The position numbers and the translations under genes were made by a program. From the NCBI GenBank assembly GCA_036397475.1, contig DASWIV010000086.1, positions 1-12,017 of the forward strand: 12,017 nucleotides of DNA, written 5' to 3'. The number at the start of each line of letters is the position of its first letter. The first letter of the stretch is position 1. The DNA is from DASWIV01 sp036397475 (GTDB lineage Bacteria > JAJVIF01 > JAPKYR01). Shown here one piece after another: positions 1 to 6,064 of the stretch. The notes beneath the pieces were generated by a model. It was not told the DNA's origin. It did not search any database and was given only the letters and a program-made list of their open reading frames with translations.

Positions 1-123
1 CTTCACCGATTTCGACGTCTACGCGTACGCTACGAACGTCGCGATGACATCCACGAGGCGTTCCTTTCCATCGGCTGCTTCATGATCTGCTGGAATTGCC
101 TCAACTTCGTCGAGGGATCATAA
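1..123 (+). CDS. IS5-type transposase, C-terminal fragment cut by the window edge
   Basis: Reading frame 1 is open from the first base to TAA at 121-123 and gives 40 residues. It contains FRRLRVRYERRDDIHEAF followed by a Cys/Trp-rich hydrophobic end (SIGCFMICWNCL). This matches my memory of the C-terminus of IS5-family DDE transposases (IS4/IS5 superfamily), where this stretch follows the catalytic Glu by a few residues. The catalytic DDE residues would therefore lie left of the window. Whether the element is intact cannot be seen. I could not define the right terminal inverted repeat because the left end is missing. The element should end somewhere between 124 and about 230. Confidence 0.75.
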   Translation, partial: LHRFRRLRVRYERRDDIHEAFLSIGCFMICWNCLNFVEGS

Positions 124-229
124 TGTTAGGGGTTCTTAGTACAGGTGAACCATTTCAAACCTGATGAGTCGTATGGTTATGTAACTTCCTGTAACCACGC
201 ATTAACCCATTAAATTATGGAAGTTAGAG

Positions 230-406
230 ATGCCATCGCAGAAATTCACACAATCCATCAAGTCGCTCATCCACGCTATCGACTACACAATTCTCCATCG
301 AACCTGTGCCAAAAAATATTTCAGGGAATCACCGCTGCGGGTATCGTCATTAAAAGCCCGGGAGCTGTTTGATCGGATAAAACTCCCAGTAAAGATCATT
401 GTATGA
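230..406 (+). CDS. possible 58-residue basic protein, doubtful
   Basis: An ATG at 230 opens a 58-codon frame ending in TGA at 404-406. A weak GGAAG (219-223) lies six bases before the start. The product is rich in Lys, Arg, Ser and Ile (it begins MPSQKFTQSIKSLIHAIDY) and has no membrane segment or known motif that I recognise. It lies between the transposase remnant and the lipoprotein cluster. It could be a genuine small protein, the decayed end of a gene disrupted by the insertion element, or chance. An overlapping 51-codon frame starts at ATG 217, so the region is not clearly coding. No other gene is visible between 124 and 515. Confidence 0.2.
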   Translation: MPSQKFTQSIKSLIHAIDYTILHRTCAKKYFRESPLRVSSLKARELFDRIKLPVKIIV

Positions 407-515
407 AGTAGTCGACGGATTTATATCGTTGTCATTCGCATTGAATTAACAGTTTATAACATTAAGGTTTATGAAGCAATGATATTTACCCATGGTGAAG
501 TAGTTGCTTTATCTC

Positions 516-548
516 AAAAAAAAATCCCCTTCATCTCGGAAAGGGATT
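516..548 (-). terminator. intrinsic terminator of the three-lipoprotein unit
   Basis: Read on the minus strand, AATCCC (548-543) pairs with GGGATT (528-523). The stem extends past one mismatch by two further A-T pairs. A run of T follows, seen as A at 516-524 on the plus strand. It lies 22 bases after the stop of the last lipoprotein gene. Confidence 0.75.
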
Positions 549-569
549 AATGATTCAGTTCTGCAGAGC

Positions 570-1733
570 TTATAAGGATATATCCGGCGTCCAGGGGTAA
601 AATCCCGGGATAACAACTATCGGTTCATGCGCCTGGTAATAGTCCTTGGGATTAAACTTGTGGGAGTACCAGGGATCCGGATCCGGTTCCGGGGGAATTG
701 GAATTTCGACAGGTATCAGGAATACATTTGGATCCCACACCGACGGTGCTTCCTGGAACTTTATGTCGAGCTCATAGATTCCAGTACCGACACCGGCCTT
801 GACCCTGATGTAATAATCTTTCGACGCGGGGAGTTCAGTCAGGGTAATTCCAATCGCTTCCGGCTTACTGGTTCCATTTGAAACTTTTATTGGCGCGTAA
901 GTTTCGTCGTATAAATAAACATTCAAATCAGCGTTGGCGGACCCGAGCCAGTCAAGCTTTATATTCAAACCAACGTTTTCAGTATTCACAAGGTTGATCC
1001 TGTAATAATCATTGACATCGTTCCCGATGCCGACAAAATTTGTTATGGGGAATAACTGCCAGTAATTATCGTTCACATCGGTCGGATCATCCTCGATGGC
1101 GTTATCACCCGCTCCGGTCTCGTAATCGCGGTTTATTCCAAGATCGAGTGTATAACCTGCGTTACCGGTAGCCGCCCTGACACGAATGTAGTAAAGGTCG
1201 TCAAGCGGTGACAGATTGGATTTCCATAAAATTTTAGGCCCTGGAGTATTCTCATTCAGATATGCTACCGGCGTCAGGTCTGCCTTGTAAATGTAGACAT
1301 TCAGCCACGCTGATCCTGTCCAGTTCAGTGACGCGTAAATCGCCCTGTTACCAGGTGTAATATCCGGATCGAACTGTACCGCGTAATAATCATTGGAATC
1401 GGACGCGGCATCCACCGTTCCGGTTACCTTCTTAAAAGGGTGCCTGGTTATTGGAGATGAATAATCGTAGATCAAGTCCGCGGTAGCGTACGAATTATTA
1501 TCAGGCTCTGACGGCGTGTCAATCTGATTGACCCACGACACCTGTGCGCTATGAGTTTGATCCTGATTTGACTCTGGGAGATCCAGGTTTCTCCCCGATG
1601 TCATATTGTCCTGCCGGTTGTCTATTCCCGGGAAAGCTGGATTATTCACCGATGATGAACATCCGGCAACACTGGACATTATAATAATTGAAACTAAAAG
1701 TATTATTCCCGTTGAAAGTCTTACTTGCGACAT
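570..1733 (-). CDS. lipoprotein with two PPC-like domains (third of three tandem paralogs)
   Basis: A 387-residue predicted lipoprotein. The signal peptide ends in the lipobox SVAGC with the modified Cys at 25, followed by a Ser/Asn-rich linker. Two repeats resemble bacterial pre-peptidase C-terminal (PPC) beta-sandwich domains. The first, at about 104-200, has SDSNDYYAVQF, LNVYIY and YYIRVRAATG. The second, at about 232-326, has NDVNDYYRINL, LNVYLYD and YYIRVKAGVG. No protease or other catalytic domain is present, so a surface binding or structural role is likely. The tail (about 330-387) is rich in Pro and aromatic residues. GGAGG lies seven bases before the ATG. It is probably transcribed with its two upstream paralogs and is last before the terminator. 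Unlike the others, it lacks the FHF C-terminus. Confidence 0.85.
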   Translation of the reverse strand: MSQVRLSTGIILLVSIIIMSSVAGCSSSVNNPAFPGIDNRQDNMTSGRNLDLPESNQDQTHSAQVSWVNQIDTPSEPDNNSYATADLIYDYSSPITRHPFKKVTGTVDAASDSNDYYAVQFDPDITPGNRAIYASLNWTGSAWLNVYIYKADLTPVAYLNENTPGPKILWKSNLSPLDDLYYIRVRAATGNAGYTLDLGINRDYETGAGDNAIEDDPTDVNDNYWQLFPITNFVGIGNDVNDYYRINLVNTENVGLNIKLDWLGSANADLNVYLYDETYAPIKVSNGTSKPEAIGITLTELPASKDYYIRVKAGVGTGIYELDIKFQEAPSVWDPNVFLIPVEIPIPPEPDPDPWYSHKFNPKDYYQAHEPIVVIPGFYPWTPDISL

Positions 1734-1842
1734 GAATTGTCCTCCATTTCCCTCAATTCTTTATCCCATGTAAACAATTTAGACGATAAATTTCAAGATG
1801 GCAATAAAAATGTGTCTTAATATAGGAATAAATGTACGGAAT

Positions 1843-1880
1843 GGATAACCGGACCAGGTTTATGCCAGGCTCGGTTATGG
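1843..1880. repeat. imperfect hairpin in the gap between two lipoprotein genes
   Basis: ATAACCG (1845-1851) and CGGTTAT (1872-1878) are perfect 7-bp complements. Two further 2-bp pairings (CC/GG and GG/CC) lie inside and the loop is TTTATG. There is no T-run directly after it on the minus strand, so it is not a standard terminator. It lies in the 186-bp gap before the third lipoprotein gene. It could stabilise the upstream message end or tune expression of the last gene. Confidence 0.45.
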
Positions 1881-1919
1881 ACTTTTCCCCAACTGAGCTC
1901 TTAATGATTAGAATACTCC

Positions 1920-3074
1920 TTAAAAATGAAATGCCGGGAACTGCGGGACCTGTGTGAACGGGAAATCGTCTTCGGGACGCGCACCCCAGTGAAAAATTGG
2001 TTCTGGAGATGGCGGGCCGGGGGAAGGGATCACGGGTGGATTATCGAAAATTGCAGGGCCCCAGTCAGAATAGACCTCCTGATACCAGATCGGAATGCAG
2101 AATACCGCCTGGCCTGATACGGCATGTACCCCGAAATAGCAGTAGGTGTCAATGTCATCCAGCTCAAATGTATTGACAACAAACGATTTAGGCAGTCCAT
2201 TCAACGTTGTGGTTTTTACAAGTTGGCCGTATTTATCATAGAAAGACAGGTTGAGTTCGGCATCCTCAGATCCGAGCCAGTCGAAAATGAAACGTATGAA
2301 TGGATCATCGTTGGAACTGACGTAGAGCCGGAAATAGTCGTCGGTATCGTAAACTGAATCGACGGAATTTGTAACAGGTAATGCATCTATCCACCATTCG
2401 TTTTCTTTCGGTGCAGGATTAGTTGGATCGAGCTCGTTATCTCCCCACGCTCCCCCATAATCCAGGCAAGCGGCAACTTTTAAATAATATTCAGTTGCGC
2501 CCGCCGCGGACCTTATTCGAATGTAATAAGGCGCTTTATCTTTATCGACATCGTAAAGCCATAATTCTTTCGGTCCGCCACCCTGATCCTCATTCAAATA
2601 CGCTACCGGGTTCAGGTCCTTATCGTAAATGTAAACGTTAAGCCATTCTGTCCCCAACCATCCGAGCTTGACATAGATACTTCGTGCCTGGTAACCGGAC
2701 AGGTCCGAAAATTTAAGCTGGAACCAGTCGTTGGCATCCGACGTCGATGAGTCCACAAAACCGACATGCTGCTTGAAGGGATATCTTTTTAACTGATCAG
2801 TGAGGTCGAAAAGGACATACGCGTCTTCCCAGGTGTCGTTCGGTTCAGTAATCGCTTCATTAAACAGGTCCCATACGATCTGTGATCCCCTTTCCGGTTC
2901 ATCGACGGGCAAAAAGTTAATTCTGTTATCAGTCTGCGATGGATTTTGAATATCAGGTGGATCATATCCTGCGTTTACTGGACTGGATCCGGATGATGAA
3001 CATGATATGGAAAGTAATAAAGCCAGTATACTGAAGGCAAGAATCGTGGATGATTTCAATATTGAGTGTCTCAT
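1920..3074 (-). CDS. lipoprotein with two PPC-like domains (second of three tandem paralogs)
   Basis: A 384-residue paralog of its two neighbours. The signal peptide ends in LSISC (Cys 25), followed by SSSGSSP. The first PPC-like domain (about 102-200) has SDANDWFQLKF, WLNVYIYDKDL and YYIRIRSAAG. The second (about 234-330) has DTDDYFRLYV, FDWLGSEDAELNLSFYD and a Gly/Ala-rich last strand. In the second domain the usual YYIRV strand has become CYFGVHA, and two Cys (312 and 326) may form a disulfide found only in this copy. A Pro-rich tail ends in VPQFPAFHF. AGGAGG lies six bases before the start. It is 72 bases downstream of the first paralog with no terminator between them, so co-transcription is likely. 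The molecular function is unknown. Confidence 0.85.
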   Translation of the reverse strand: MRHSILKSSTILAFSILALLLSISCSSSGSSPVNAGYDPPDIQNPSQTDNRINFLPVDEPERGSQIVWDLFNEAITEPNDTWEDAYVLFDLTDQLKRYPFKQHVGFVDSSTSDANDWFQLKFSDLSGYQARSIYVKLGWLGTEWLNVYIYDKDLNPVAYLNEDQGGGPKELWLYDVDKDKAPYYIRIRSAAGATEYYLKVAACLDYGGAWGDNELDPTNPAPKENEWWIDALPVTNSVDSVYDTDDYFRLYVSSNDDPFIRFIFDWLGSEDAELNLSFYDKYGQLVKTTTLNGLPKSFVVNTFELDDIDTYCYFGVHAVSGQAVFCIPIWYQEVYSDWGPAIFDNPPVIPSPGPPSPEPIFHWGARPEDDFPFTQVPQFPAFHF

Positions 3075-3146
3075 TTAAAACCTCCTACCAGATGAATAAG
3101 CCAGCTTAAATAAATAAGATATCAGAATCACTAAGGGTTGTAATGC

Positions 3147-4310
3147 TCAGAAATGGAATTTCGGAAACTGGGGAAATTCCTTAGGATTTATGATTGGATC
3201 CGGAAAATCAAACCCGGGATCCCACGAATTCTGGAATGGTAACGGGTCAGGCGGTTCGGGATGGATAAGGATCGGAATAAATAGAAATATCTCCGGTTTC
3301 CACGGCACCAGGTTATTGTTGAATTCCTTCACATTGAGTTGGTAAATCGCCTGTCCACTGGTCGCCTCGACCCTGATGTAATACCAGGTGTCATCAGGGA
3401 GGCTGTTGAGATTGACTGTTCCCCCTTTCGGCTTTGCGTCCGTATCGAGAGCTTTTATTTCAATGTAGTCCTGATTATAAAAATAAATATTCAGATTGGC
3501 GTCCTCAGTACCCAACCAGTCTGACTTCAAAAGAAGGATCGGCTCGTGGTCGACATCAAGGAAATACTTGAAATAATCATCAGGGTCGGAAACACTATCG
3601 ACAAAGTTAGTAATAACATATGATTCACCGGACGTATTCCAGTACGCGTTTTGAACATCGGTGGGATCTTCCTCGATAGCATCGTCGCCAATTGTTTCAT
3701 AGTAATCGCGGTCTATTCCGAGATTCAGAATGTAAGGCGTCATTCCATCGGCTGACCTGACACGGATGTAATACGGCGCTCCGTCCGGGGGCAGGTAGGT
3801 AAGCCATAATTTCTTTGGGCTCGGAGTATTTTCATTGAGATAATCAACGGGAGAGAGATTTTTATCATAAACGTAGATGTTCACCCATGCCCCGATATGC
3901 CATCTCATTTCAGCGTAGATCGTACGGGCACCCGGTATCACCTGGCCGGGAAAATCGACACGGAACCAGTCGTTATTATCGGATGTACTGGAATCGACAT
4001 ATCCGGTTATCCGCTTGAACGCGTAGCGGGTGGTTTTAAGGTTTTCTTCATAAAGTACAAAGGCATTATCCGCTATATCGTTCGGCTCATAGTCAATCTC
4101 TGTATACTCTTCCCATACGACCTGAGAATTTCTGTCGGGGGTATTTTCGGGGATTGATAATTCAGGCGGATGATTATCGCTACCGGACGCGAATTCCTGA
4201 TTTATGGATGTCGGAGCCATGGGCGAGCCGGTACACCCAGGAAGGGAAACAGATATCATCAAAAAAATAAGGAGTGAAACTGCCAGTTGCGGCATCGAGC
4301 GTGTATTCAT
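3147..4310 (-). CDS. lipoprotein with two PPC-like domains (first of three tandem paralogs)
   Basis: A 387-residue predicted lipoprotein, first in the unit. The signal peptide ends in the canonical lipobox LPGC (Cys 26). The first PPC-like domain (about 102-199) shows SDNNDWFRVDF, WVNIYVYDKNLSP and YYIRVRSADG. The second (about 236-328) shows DPDDYFKYFL, SDWLGTEDANLNIYFY and YYIRVEATSG. A region with EDPTDV between the domains is shared with the third copy. The Pro/aromatic tail ends in FPQFPKFHF. GGAGG lies about ten bases before the ATG, and a TTGACC-N17-TAAATT promoter sits 46-74 bases upstream. The absence of any enzyme domain suggests envelope scaffolding, adhesion or polymer binding. 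That is inference. Confidence 0.85.
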   Translation of the reverse strand: MNTRSMPQLAVSLLIFLMISVSLPGCTGSPMAPTSINQEFASGSDNHPPELSIPENTPDRNSQVVWEEYTEIDYEPNDIADNAFVLYEENLKTTRYAFKRITGYVDSSTSDNNDWFRVDFPGQVIPGARTIYAEMRWHIGAWVNIYVYDKNLSPVDYLNENTPSPKKLWLTYLPPDGAPYYIRVRSADGMTPYILNLGIDRDYYETIGDDAIEEDPTDVQNAYWNTSGESYVITNFVDSVSDPDDYFKYFLDVDHEPILLLKSDWLGTEDANLNIYFYNQDYIEIKALDTDAKPKGGTVNLNSLPDDTWYYIRVEATSGQAIYQLNVKEFNNNLVPWKPEIFLFIPILIHPEPPDPLPFQNSWDPGFDFPDPIINPKEFPQFPKFHF

Positions 4311-4355
4311 GTCTTGATTGCCTCCGATCCCCTCAATCAGATTCCCATAGTTAAA

Positions 4356-4384
4356 AATTTACTTCATAAATGTAAATTGGTCAA
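4356..4384 (-). promoter_or_regulatory. sigma-70-type promoter of the lipoprotein unit
   Basis: On the minus strand, TTGACC (4384-4379), a 17-bp spacer and TAAATT (4361-4356) form a near-consensus housekeeping promoter. Transcription would start near 4349, giving a leader of about 40 bases before the ATG at 4310. It lies in the 186-bp divergent region shared with the repeat lipoprotein gene. Confidence 0.6.
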
Positions 4385-4496
4385 GGAAAGAGAAACTTAT
4401 TCCCTTTCTCATCCTCTTCACATTTTTGCGATATCATGCAACAATATAACCGAATAATATTCATCTTGATAGTTTGAGATGATGCGAGGAGAACCG

Positions 4497-5150
4497 ATGT
4501 TACGCAATTTTATTATTGTTTTTGCCACCATTACGATCGCTTCCCTGTATACAGGCTGTGTGAATATCGAAGACGACGGCGATAAGGTTCAGATTTCACC
4601 AGCGGGAGTACATGTAGAAGATTCCGATGGCGGCACTGTCGATGTCGGCATTGGAGGGGTCAACATTGATGACGGGGAAGGAAACACTGTAGATGTGGAC
4701 GGTTCGGGAGTTTCCATTCAGGACGAGGATGGCTCAAGTGTGGAAGTTAACTCCGAAGGTGTAAGGACCGATGACGGAAACGGTGAGACTGTAAATGTCA
4801 ATTCAGGCGAGATTCACGTGCATTCCGAGGATATGGAAACACTTCCTGAAGAATGGCCAGACACGGTTTCGATACCGGATGGATACACGATTACAGACTT
4901 TTACATCCGTCAAAACCAGCGCACCAACGAAGAAATTCAGCAGATCGACGCTACCGGCGATTTGAAGCTGGAAGAAATTGCCGAATATTATAAATACATT
5001 GAAAACGCGACTCTCGTAACCCAGGAACTCAACACCGGCTCATATAATTCGGAATTCAAATTCGAAGACCGTACGCTGCGCGTCCATGCTGAGTATGGCG
5101 CTGAATGGAAGTCCCGGATTATCATGGAACTTATCATATCAAACGAATAA
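4497..5150 (+). CDS. repeat-bearing lipoprotein, five 17-residue repeats plus a C-terminal domain
   Basis: I chose the ATG at 4497, not 4479, because AGGAG (4487-4491) lies five bases before it. The 217-residue product then begins with a clean lipoprotein signal ending LYTGC (Cys 21). From residue 22 to about 112 there are five tandem 17-residue units of the form GV-x-I-x-D-x-D-G-x-x-V-x-V. The clearest start at 37, 54, 71 and 88. A partial unit precedes them and a divergent one follows. The alternating pattern with Gly/Asp turns suggests a short beta-solenoid, and the Asp clusters could bind calcium. Residues 118-217 form a separate domain (LPEEWPDTVSIPDGY, then EEIAEYYKYIEN) that resembles small Firmicutes-type lipoprotein domains with a P-DG start and an aEYYK helix. 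The ligand is unknown. It is transcribed divergently from the PPC lipoproteins. Confidence 0.85.
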   Translation: MLRNFIIVFATITIASLYTGCVNIEDDGDKVQISPAGVHVEDSDGGTVDVGIGGVNIDDGEGNTVDVDGSGVSIQDEDGSSVEVNSEGVRTDDGNGETVNVNSGEIHVHSEDMETLPEEWPDTVSIPDGYTITDFYIRQNQRTNEEIQQIDATGDLKLEEIAEYYKYIENATLVTQELNTGSYNSEFKFEDRTLRVHAEYGAEWKSRIIMELIISNE

Positions 5151-5218
5151 TCTGGCGCTTGTGTGAAGTGGCAAATTTTTCATTCCACAAATTTTCTCAA
5201 TTTTATCCCGTATGCCTA

Positions 5219-5247
5219 TTGACAGAATAACCATATTGTAGTATTTT
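5219..5247 (+). promoter_or_regulatory. sigma-70-type promoter of the ArsR-type gene
   Basis: A consensus -35 TTGACA (5219-5224), a 17-bp spacer and TATTTT (5242-5247) are present. Transcription would begin near 5254, only about seven bases before the ATG at 5261. No Shine-Dalgarno sequence lies in between, so the message may be leaderless or nearly so. Confidence 0.7.
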
Positions 5248-5259
5248 AGCAGTAACTTA
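5246..5259 (+). promoter_or_regulatory. candidate autoregulatory operator of the ArsR-type regulator
   Basis: TTAGCAGTAACTTA overlaps the end of the -10 element and the expected transcription start. It matches the perfect dyad at 5707-5720 at 11 of 14 positions. A repressor bound here would block RNA polymerase, the usual ArsR/SmtB arrangement. Binding itself is inferred. Confidence 0.45.
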
Positions 5260-5260
5260 A

Positions 5261-5686
5261 ATGGATGAGCTTCATAAACAACTTGCCGATTTATTCAAAG
5301 TCCTCGGTGTTGAATCGAGGATCAAGATCATCGAGCTACTCAAGGAAAAAGGACCCCTCGGCGTCAATGAGTTAGCCGAGCAGCTTGGAATAAGCCCGTC
5401 GGCGGTATCGCAACATCTCAAAATACTCAAGATGGTGAAGCTTGTAAGCGATGAGAGGAAAGGCTACTTCATTCCCTACGATGTCAATCCAATGGCTTTA
5501 GAAAAGTGTGGACGAATGATTGTCCAGGTTTGTGAATGCCACATTCCGGACGCCAGTGTCATGCATGCCATGCACCAGCCAAGAAAACATTACGATACAG
5601 AAGACCTGGAAAAATACAGGGAAAAACTTCGTAAAGAATTGGAGAATGTAGACTCAAAACTCGATGAACTTAAGAAGGACAAATGA
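5261..5686 (+). CDS. ArsR/SmtB-family winged-helix regulator with a Cys/His cluster and coiled-coil tail
   Basis: A 141-residue predicted repressor. Residues 8-73 form the ArsR fold: LFKVLGVESRIKIIELL, then the helix-turn-helix VNELAEQLGISPSAVSQHLKIL (residues 35-56), and the wing ERKGYFIPY. Residues 83-110 hold a candidate sensing cluster: Cys83, Cys91, Cys93, His94, His102, His105 and His110. Its placement differs from the classical ELCVCDL arsenic site, which is absent. Residues 113-139 are a charged coiled coil (DLEKYREKLRKELENVD) that ordinary ArsR proteins of about 100 residues lack. The same motif recurs at the end of the next gene's product. No Shine-Dalgarno sequence is seen, and the start is set by the promoter and the N-terminal homology. 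The inducer is unknown. Metal or a thiol-reactive compound is plausible. Confidence 0.88.
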   Translation: MDELHKQLADLFKVLGVESRIKIIELLKEKGPLGVNELAEQLGISPSAVSQHLKILKMVKLVSDERKGYFIPYDVNPMALEKCGRMIVQVCECHIPDASVMHAMHQPRKHYDTEDLEKYREKLRKELENVDSKLDELKKDK

Positions 5687-5706
5687 AATTTTTTTCTTCA
5701 CATAGA

Positions 5707-5720
5707 TTAGTAGTTACTAA
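5707..5720. promoter_or_regulatory. second candidate operator, perfect 14-bp dyad
   Basis: TTAGTA-GT-TACTAA is a perfect inverted repeat with 6-bp arms and a 2-bp centre. It lies between the regulator gene and the Cys-rich gene, 42 bases before the ATG at 5762. It resembles the site on the arsR promoter (11 of 14 positions). I see no convincing -35/-10 pair around it, so it could act as an internal roadblock or control a weak second promoter. Confidence 0.45.
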
Positions 5721-5761
5721 AACACTTAACCATTTTCACCATCGGGAAAGGAGGTGTAATT

Positions 5762-5986
5762 ATGAGTGACAGCAAGAGTGCTACTGAGTGTTGCGTAGTA
5801 GTTGCCTCTCCGGAGCATCTGCACCAGAAGCTCCAGGCATGTTGCGGCGATTCCGGCCACGGCCATATCTCTCGTCAGTTTATTGGCAACGAGGAGAGAA
5901 TCGAGCATCTGGAAAATTACCGCGACCAAATCCAGAAGGAACTGAAGGGAGTGGAGGAAGCAATCGGTAAGGCCAAGAAATCATAG
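5762..5986 (+). CDS. small Cys/His-rich protein with a coiled-coil tail, candidate metal binder
   Basis: A 74-residue soluble protein of no family I can name. The N-terminal half has paired cysteines Cys10-Cys11 and Cys27-Cys28, and histidines 19, 21, 33 and 35. They are spaced as CC, H-x-H, CC, H-x-H, which suggests metal coordination. The C-terminal half (44-73) is a charged helix. Its LENYRDQIQKELKGVE matches the regulator's LEKYREKLRKELENVD at 8 of 16 positions, with most of the rest conservative. There is no signal peptide or membrane segment, so it is cytosolic. A perfect AGGAGGTG (5749-5756) lies five bases before the ATG, in contrast to the SD-less regulator, so it should be made in large amounts. 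It follows the regulator by 75 bases and ends in a strong terminator. A role as metal buffer or co-sensor is inference. Confidence 0.8.
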   Translation: MSDSKSATECCVVVASPEHLHQKLQACCGDSGHGHISRQFIGNEERIEHLENYRDQIQKELKGVEEAIGKAKKS

Positions 5987-6020
5987 GTGCATTTATGATA
6001 CGAACGCGTTCAACTTTCGG

Positions 6021-6064
6021 GGACGCTCACCGCAAAGGTTGGGAGAGTGAGCGTCCTTTTTTTT
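6021..6064 (+). terminator. strong intrinsic terminator after the Cys-rich gene
   Basis: GGACGCTCAC (6021-6030) and GTGAGCGTCC (6047-6056) form a perfect 10-bp stem, followed by eight T (6057-6064). It closes the regulator/Cys-rich unit. The T-run reaches the stop codon of the convergent glycosylase gene. Confidence 0.92.

Noticed and set aside
5169..5200. GTGG/CCAC hairpin after the repeat lipoprotein as a terminator
   Set aside because: The stem is only 4 bp in AT-rich DNA, with no clean T-run.
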